Positions 52,443-61,400 of a DNA stretch of 64,000 nucleotides are shown here, piece by piece. The translations under genes and the position numbers were made by a program. The notes beneath the pieces are model-generated. The model was not told the origin of the DNA. It worked only from the letters and a program-made list of their open reading frames with translations, and did no database searches. The stretch is from Mytilus californianus (lineage: Eukaryota > Mollusca > Bivalvia > Mytilida > Mytilidae). Where the stretch lies: assembly GCF_021869535.1 (NCBI RefSeq), contig NW_026262734.1, positions 112,855,588 to 112,919,587 of the forward strand, in the 5' to 3' direction. Numbering within the stretch: position 1 is the stretch's first letter; each line of letters starts with the position of its first letter.

Positions 52443-55400
52443 ATCATACCAATATACGACGCAAAAATTTGCGGTCGTATAAACACATCGGAAAGATAAA
52501 AAAATCCACAGCACACTACATTGAAAAGTAAAGACTGAGCAACACGAACTACTTGTATAAACACATGGTGATCACAAGTTCTCTGGAAGGGGTAGGCAAT
52601 TACTGACAAACTAGTAGAGAATAGTAACGTTCTGTACAATAAATGATCATAACGAATCTTTATTTGAGCTATTCATACCAATTTGTATGGGATTACAAGT
52701 TTTCTTATTTTCCTAGTTTGTAAGCAAGAAAAAAGAGTCTCAAATGCTTTTTCAATCTAGGATGTATAAGAGAGGCGAACGATACAAAAGGGACATTCAA
52801 TCTCATTAGTCGAAATAAAACTGACAACGCCAGTTTAACGTCTATATGTTTAGAAGTTAGGGAAACAAACCCTGGATGTAAAATGAGTTTCAAGTTAAAC
52901 TCACCTGATAATTATATCCATAAAGACTTTTATTAATAAAGGTTACATACGCACCGAGGGGTCATTTTTCAATTGCTCTCGAGCTTTTTGATATACTAAT
53001 ACTCAAAAGAATCACTAATAACATAAGTATACAATGAATTATTAGACCATATAACGAAGATGTACTACTGACCATTTGACGGCAATGAGCAACATCAACG
53101 GCACGTTGTTAGCTGTAAAAGTTATACAATTACGCGGGAAAACATAACATGAAACATTTTTCACGAAAAAAACAGCCCTGCTTCTACATGTATATATGTT
53201 TTGAATATGTCTGTTTGTTTTTATTATAAAATACATAATGTATATTCAAAATTCTACCTACATACTTACCTTCTGTTTCAATCTCTTCGTTTGTGACTTT
53301 TGCTTCCTTTAGCTGTACCAGTATGGCGTTTGCAATAGGAATCATCATGGCCGTTGTTGCTGTATTACTAATCCACATGGATAGTAGCCAAGTGGGTAAC
53401 ATCAGACCAAGCATCAGCCTTCAAATATTGTCAAGTGTTTAGTATGGTATCAACAGTGATAAATAATTCATGTTGTCCTCATTATGTACACTAAGTATGT
53501 TGTACGTGCTGAATGCATTTCATGAGTTAGTTTTGTGTTCGAGTTTGATTTTCAAATAGTATGGCCTTGAGCTTCACTGAATATGCATTTCAAAATAGAC
53601 AAAATGTGCATGTGAAGCAATATTTAGGTACCGTTTATAATGCAAGTATTACTAAGATTGAGTTGATACATCGGCTGGTGAAACATTCGTTATCGAGTGT
53701 GTTAATTAGCTCAGAACAGCAATGACTAAATGGTTAAATTTAAGGAAACCATTCTAAATAAAGAATTATTTGCCTCGAGAATGTTCTGATTAACCTACGT
53801 ACTCAACTTGGCTGGCATGCTCATTAACTCTAATCCACACTAAACCTTTCTTTGTCAAGTATGAGAGACTAATTAATTCATCAATTAGACAAAGATGTTA
53901 ATTGTAGAAAGAAAAACACATTACTGTTTTCGATTGCGAACTATACATGTGGTTAAAATAGTGCAATTAGGACAATAGACAATCGAGAACAAGATTTATT
54001 TTAAACATTTAAACGGAATTGAATAGAATTAAATTCTTTATATTCTTTTAGAGGTATTCTGGCAAACATATTACCATGCAAAAATATGAAATAGCTAGTC
54101 ATATATAAACCCGATTAAATACTATCGACTTCTCATCTCATTCTTTTTAAAATGTCCTATTTTTTGCAAATAACCAACTATCAGTGCAAATTACAGTATT
54201 TTTGCATACCATCGTGTCTCCGTTCCAACATACATTAGAATAGCCAATGCCAATCGTTTGTGTATATTCCAATGTTCAATAGCCACGGCAATGATGAGTC
54301 CACCAAGAAATAACATAGATGTATCCTAAAACAGAACTCGCACTACATGTTTATTAAGTCATTACACAAATAAACGATTCAAAGGAACACGGCTGAATAT
54401 TTGTTCTACTATCAAAATGTTCCATTAGAAATAAAAATGTTTTTTATATTAAGTAGAGATAAGAGTAGTAAGTCTATGTTTAAAAATCGTAAATCATTTT
54501 GGAGGATATCTGCCAAGAGAACATATAATAACTTTTACAGAATAACACGAGCTAAAACAAAAGTAAAAAAGGCCCTGCCAACTGTGTTAGCATCGTGTGA
54601 ACCATGACTTATAAGAAATGGCATTATGGGAAAGACTCAGTCAAAAAATTATTTAGGCCAGACTACAATTGTATTTTCTGATCTTAATCTGCGAAAACAA
54701 TATAAACCAATTCGAACGCTTAAATTAACGGTATCCCTTCAATCGTTCTTCTTCTTCGATGAGCAATCGTTATAAACTTGACTTGATATCCGTCACAATG
54801 ACAATAGTGCGCTTTGATAAAAAAAGAAGAAATTGATGAATCTTCAGCAATAGGACAGATATTCAATGCTACGAAGTTTGAGCGCAACATCACATTTTTA
54901 GCAAAAGCGGTTTTATAAATTTTCAAAAACACTTCAATTCATAGATTTTCGATTTAAAAACATATATGTTAATAACAGTTTAAACATTAAGCTAAAACAC
55001 AATACTTCGACAAAAATATTCTTATGAGACAAAAGAGTGCCTTGCCTTGTGATATTGGGTATACGTCAAGCATATAGCATAATGAAGATTTCAATGTCCA
55101 TGTTGACGATTAATGTGTGTTTTTTAATTTTCTTTTACAAAAGCATGACAGATTACACGAGGTACAATAATAATGTGTTTAAATAGTGTTGATCAATTAA
55201 GAATTCATAATCTTACGTTGTTAGAAACAAATATTGGTTCTTTTCACACGAAAGGCGCAAAAATGCGGTGGAGTTAAACATATGCATGTTTTGTTGAGAT
55301 CACAACCCTCCCCTATTCGTCATGTTCGTCTATCCAATGTGAAATTAACAAACACACATCAATACGCACAGTAAAACCCAGTTGAAAAGCAGTCCGAGTC

Positions 55401-58400
55401 CGATGTTAGAATAGGTAACAGACGGAACTAATCAAAAGGACAATGATGAACATCAATTAGCAAAGAACTACTAGCAGTTACTGACATGACAGCTTTTCAA
55501 TTTAACTGATTGGAAAATCATGTCTTCATCATGTGAAAATCAAGCACAATCCCTCCCGTAAGGGGTTTAGTATCATACCATTATAACATCCTGTATCATG
55601 TCAACAACTTTAGAATAAATGTGTTTATTTACAAAGCGAAGACCATATGAGAGTATGAATATTAGTTCCAAAAAATACAATCTATAATGACCTGACAGCA
55701 GTATCGTAACTATATTCCTTTTGAATAAGTCTGTGTAAAGGTTTGGCTAGCTTTTGAGGTGCAAGACAGTTTTGTGCTTTGTTTGGAAAATTACCATAAA
55801 AGATGGGATGTGAAATACCTGAACGTATAAGATGTCTGCACGTAGATTTATATTTAAGAATGATGCCATTGTACCGATTGCAAAATTTAGTAAATGTTTT
55901 GTGATATCGCAAACACTAGACCAGTGTAAAAACATTTAAGCTTTATAAAAATGTCAGTCGTTAAAATAAAATAAATTGTTACATACACGAGCGAATCTAA
56001 CAAGTTGAGATATATAAACACCATATGGTGGTGCCAAGGGACCGTCACCATCTAAAAATGAATAATTAACAATAGGGAATTAAAAAAAACCCCATATCTT
56101 TCATCGTAAATTTTAATATCAAGCTTCACGTTAAACATATAGATATCACGATCCAGGAAAAGACAGAGACAGTGTTTATTGTTAGTGTTAGCTTTATTTA
56201 AAGTCAGTTCAGCAGGATAAATCCCTGTAGTGTACAAACTGACGTCGTCTTTATTGAGAGCCAATATATCATCCAAATATCTAAAAGTGTTATTAATGGT
56301 TTGTATCAGATGGTTTTTCGACTGTTTTTAGTCATAAATTGTAAATCGTAACAATACAGAAACAATTCTGCAATCTGTGGTGAACAGTAAGAGTTCCCTT
56401 AGCATTCTGATATGTTGACAATAAACCAGATCTCCAAAATGTTATCTAGTAAAAATTCAAGTGCAGATGTCGTATGAAAGCAGGTCCAATTGACATATTT
56501 CTTTTGGTTGTTTTAACTTAAAATTGACCCAAAAGAGATTGAACACATATATATATATATATATATATATAAAGAGGGAGAGAGAGAGAAAGAGAGTACC
56601 CGACAAAATACATAAACTACAAATTCAGAGGTCAACAAAAAAAAAACACAAAGTTTATCTCGGTAGTGACGTCTGACTTAATTGAAGAATGGGACTGAAT
56701 TATGATATTTGAGCTTTAGATAAATATTCCCAGGGTATTGAACTTAGCGAGGTTCTCGCTCAGACACAACCTTCCTTATCTTGTATATTATAAGACTATC
56801 AACCTACACCACGCGGAGGCACTCTACTGTCTCCACACAGCACTAAAGACAAACTCTGTAAAACAAATTGAGAAGGAAACGGGGAATGTGTCAAAGAGAC
56901 AAGAACCCGACTAAAGAACAGAAAACAGCCCAGGCCACCAATGGGTCTTCAACTCAGCGAGGAAATCCCGAACCTGGAGATGGTCTTCATCTTACCTCTA
57001 AACAATACTATATACTAGTTCAGCTAATTCAAAACTTAGTGGTAAGTTAGTAAAAAAGAACAAATTGATAGGTAGAAAAATATGTTCAAAAAATGTGGAA
57101 AAGCTTTTTGCCAAAGATGTCGTAAACTGTTTAGGACGCTTGTATATTGTTGTATTTGATTTCTTCATGTGAATTGTAATGTTAAAATAATTATTTGTTC
57201 CCTCTTCAATTCTTTACATGTCATCCATAACATAGTTAGTACTTTTTGAGTTATGAACAGTTACCTACATTGTAACTGCAGAAATAACTTACACTCAAAT
57301 AATGTGAAGAAACATCTTTTGCACTCCCTAGTCCTACTAATGGTGTCAGAATTATAGGCAATAGTGACGTCACTGCGATAGGCAAAGCTTCGGTGATCCA
57401 GTATATTGCCATTATAAACACTATGTAAGCACATTTTGATTCCTGGAATGACAAATGGATATATATATTCACTCTTACAGAATATCCACTAAATTGCATT
57501 AAACTTGAAATCTATACAAGTAAAATGATAATGACTATATTCATGATATTTGACGTTCAAAAAAATTGCTACCATTTTTTGGAAAACTTGTAACATTGAA
57601 TACAGACGAAAGTCGAATAGCGACGCTTTCAACAAGACCTGTTTTTAAATGACATGACTAATATCAAAGTATAATTAATAGAAGTTCATATTGTGAATAC
57701 TTATATTTGTGTGCAGTATTTCATTAAATCAAGGAAAATGAATCTGTTAGGTGAATTATGTTTGATATAATTGATTGTTAGAAATACTGATATAAGACAT
57801 TCTCTGACATAGATGTTTAGTCTTTTTTCTTATTTTCGAATTAAGGAGGTCAAAAGTGGCCTCATCATTGCCATATTAGCGGGAGGTTTGGCTAGCAATA
57901 AAACCAGGTTCAACACATATTGTTTTCTTCAAATGTCCTGTTTCAAACGAGGAATATGCCAGTTGTCATCAGACAGTCAGTTTCTATGTATGTTGACGTT
58001 TACCTTTGTTGTATCTCAGCGTTTTTATCGTTCCGTTGCCTTCTTTTTATATTTGATGTGTTTCCCTCGGTTTCAATTTGCTACTCGAATTTGTTTTTGC
58101 TTAATCGAATTATGAATATTGAAAAGCGGTACACTACTGTTACCTTTATTACGCATTATACCTTATTTAGTTGTATTGTGAAACAATGCAAAACAGAAAG
58201 AACAGTTTTGTCAAAACAATTGTACTATGAAGAGATTAAATACCATGAATAATAAACTTGATTAAGAACAATCCACATTATAAAATATGCCACAAATAAT
58301 AGGTGGAATCTTAAAGTCATATGAAACGGTGACTGGTGAACAAAAATGTTAATCCAATTCTTGAACCAATGCATGAATATATCATAATCTTCGTCTTCTG

Positions 58401-61400
58401 AGCACGATTTTATCATTTTTTACGCATCAATATCGTATAATCGTCAAAAAAAAATTTCACTCGATATGTTTTGATGTGAGTATATGATAGCTAATTAATT
58501 GTGTTATGAAGCCGAAGTTTACCGATTGTCCCCTTAGTAAACAATTAACAAAGGAGCATAAGTATTGAGGTAAGCACGTGTATAACATGTACAATAAGAT
58601 TTTATTGTTTTATTATTTTTTTATAAGTTTATTTTGATGACGACGCGATGTGTATTGCGATCACTGGACAAAGGTCACGCTGAGGTCATTGCATACGGAA
58701 AACGTGTCGGCGAATTATTGTCTGGGAAGCAATTTTCAACAATTTAAAGAATATTCTTGAGAAATGAGTATATGTACATACGTTTTATAATAAAAACTAG
58801 CCATTTAGTTATAAAAAAAAACATTTGCATCAATTTTTCTTAATTTGAATTTTCATATGACCGTATACAATATTTGTACGACTTTGCCCCCAGCAGAGCT
58901 ATAGAAAAACAGTACATTAACGGGTGTTACACGGACACTTTTTAGATGATACACGGACACTTTTTAGTTGTTACACGGACACTTTTTAAGAATAGAATCA
59001 CTCGTACATGATCAGTGAGTTCATAGGCACTTTAAATTTTAATTAGATTTGAACTTTTTGTTTCACCGACATATTTCCTGTCTTTTAAAAAAAAAAAATA
59101 CGTTGGCATCAATAACTATTTTTTTTCAAACAATTCCAGTATATTACTATTCATATCAGTACACTAAGGGATTGACCATTTAGCTTCAAAAGGGGGGGTT
59201 ATGTTTTTTTCCTTGAAAAAATATTCGTATCCCCAATTTTATGAGAAAAAAATACATGGTGGTCAGGCAGATTACAAAATAATGTTCTGATTCCTGATTT
59301 GCCGAATTCATAAATAATGAATTCAAATATTTGGGAGCAATCGTACGATTTTTATTATTTTTTAAGGAAATGGGGGAATGGCACATCCTGCATTTGTTCA
59401 ACAAAAAAAAAAGGATCAAGCCTGTTTATTTTAAATTTATTTTAACCTCCCTCCCCCTTTTCCATTTTTACCCAAATACAAATCAAATGTTAGCTTGCTA
59501 ACCCCTAAAATCTTTTTCATACATTATTTACTTGCGAAGTTGCATTTTAAAAAGTCTCAAATGAGTACGACATTCCTCGTTAATTCACATGGTTCTTTTT
59601 TTATAAAATTATTAGATTCTTGAATTTCTTAAGAAAAAAAAACTCTCGGCTGAAGGTAAGCGAAAAAAAAGTTTGTTTAAACTGTAGCTTACATTAACTG
59701 GTATATGGCAATTTACGTTTCTAATCTGTTTAATTTTGCTACCTCTTCAAAATGCAATATGTACTACTTCTTTCATGAAACGTCGTACAAGTCAGATACA
59801 AAACAAAGGTCGTTAACAAACTGCCGTATAGTTCTTCTGCACTTGTAGTCAGGTCAAGGTCCTCGGCTATCGCCTCGGACCGTCACCTGACTACTCGTGC
59901 AGAAAAACTATCCGGCAACGGTTGTTACCGGCCTGTTTCTTTGTCACCTTTGTATTGTATCTAATACTTATAAATAAAACTATTTGGCATTGTATATATG
60001 CGGTACTTGTACATTCCTTTGATGAGCTGTAAAATTTATAGGGAACAATGACGTTATCTCGTTGGGCCTTGATTCCCATCTGTTTAAAAAAAGAGTTAAA
60101 ATTTTTTTTTTAAATTGTCAGTTTATATTAATGAAGGCCTAATGCAAACATTTAAAATAATTGTAATGTATCGAACCTTTCAAATTAATTTACAAAATTA
60201 TTGGGCACTTTTTTATATGCGGTCTTTGTGTATTTGGATGAGCTGTAAAACCCTGATGGAATCGCATGCGCTCCAAATAAACTCATCATAGATACTTTAG
60301 CAAAAGGAGCAGGAAAGGGTACTCTGAGATGGTTAGCGTTAAGTGTTTGTATATATATACTATCCGCTTAAGAGTTCCATCTCATTAAATCATAGTACCG
60401 ATCCTTATTATTTCGAAATAACAAGCGGTATAGGTAAGATATAAGGTCGATCATTCTGTATTTATGAAATATAATGCATTGCATTTAAGGCCTTATCATT
60501 ATGCTGTCATGTATAATGATACCAATACATACGCAGGTTATCTTGATATCATATTCTAATCTATACTACATATTTTAAGAAATAAGTGTTGCTATCCATT
60601 AAGTTGTCTTCAATTGTTGACATATTCATTCCTCAATTTGTAATGTTTACACACCTACAGATCTAGGTAAACATATTATGTTACACCAGTATTTAACCTG
60701 TGTGTGTTTTGATAAATATAAAAGTGTCTGTCCATAAGTGATGGCATCTATTATTCCCCTTTTCCTCAATTTTGTTAAATATTGTCAAAAATAAGAAGAT
60801 TTATTATATCATTATATTTAGTTTAAAAAAATTGAAATGCATTAAAGATATTTTCTGCTGCGCGAACGCATATATTTTGCGTAATTATATTCATAAAGCT
60901 CACAAATTAAGAAATCAATTCAAAAGAACTTTTGTTTGCATGTATGATAACATAAACGGTGCCATTTGTTTCTGAACCAGATGCGCATTTCGACAATCAA
61001 TGTCTCTTCAGTGATGCTCGAGGTCAAATTATTTTAAAATCCAAAGCTTATTGAAAAGATGAAGAGCTTTAAACCAAAAAGACAAAAAGTGGACTTGCAA
61101 TAAACCCGTGGGTAATCGAAAGACAAAACAGCTATCCAAAAAACACTTCAGAAAAGGAGGTTTAAACAGTAACAACACGAATCCAAATTAAACCTGGAAG
61201 AACTCAATATAGGAGCTTCCGCTACAATAATGACATCAATCGTGTTGCAATAGGTATTTAAAATGCTACACATGATAGTCGATTAAGCGAAGATCAAATT
61301 TGTTTTGTAAAGTAAAATATAAGGTGTCTTCAGATCCTTGTAAGTAAAGCTTGAACTCATGATCTGTATCCTAACGGGATTTGTAGAAGACCTCCTAAAA

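Larger units (their letters stand above)
51011..52480. mobile_element. Non-autonomous element with short inverted ends and internal repeats, intron 4
   Basis: ATACGACCGCA at 51011-51021 and its exact complement TGCGGTCGTAT at 52470-52480 bound a composite unit. Inside are a 35-bp palindromic tandem array (about 51195-51800), a poly-A/poly-C tract (51920-52000), two and a half copies of a roughly 170-bp repeat (52005-52380) and a GAC microsatellite. No coding sequence. A DNA-transposon-like or foldback origin is an inference; target duplication was not established. Confidence 0.6.

Noticed and set aside
52092-52639. 140- and 109-codon minus-strand frames with poly-Val or poly-Ser
   Set aside because: They arise from a GAC microsatellite and the roughly 170-bp tandem repeat. 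No domain.
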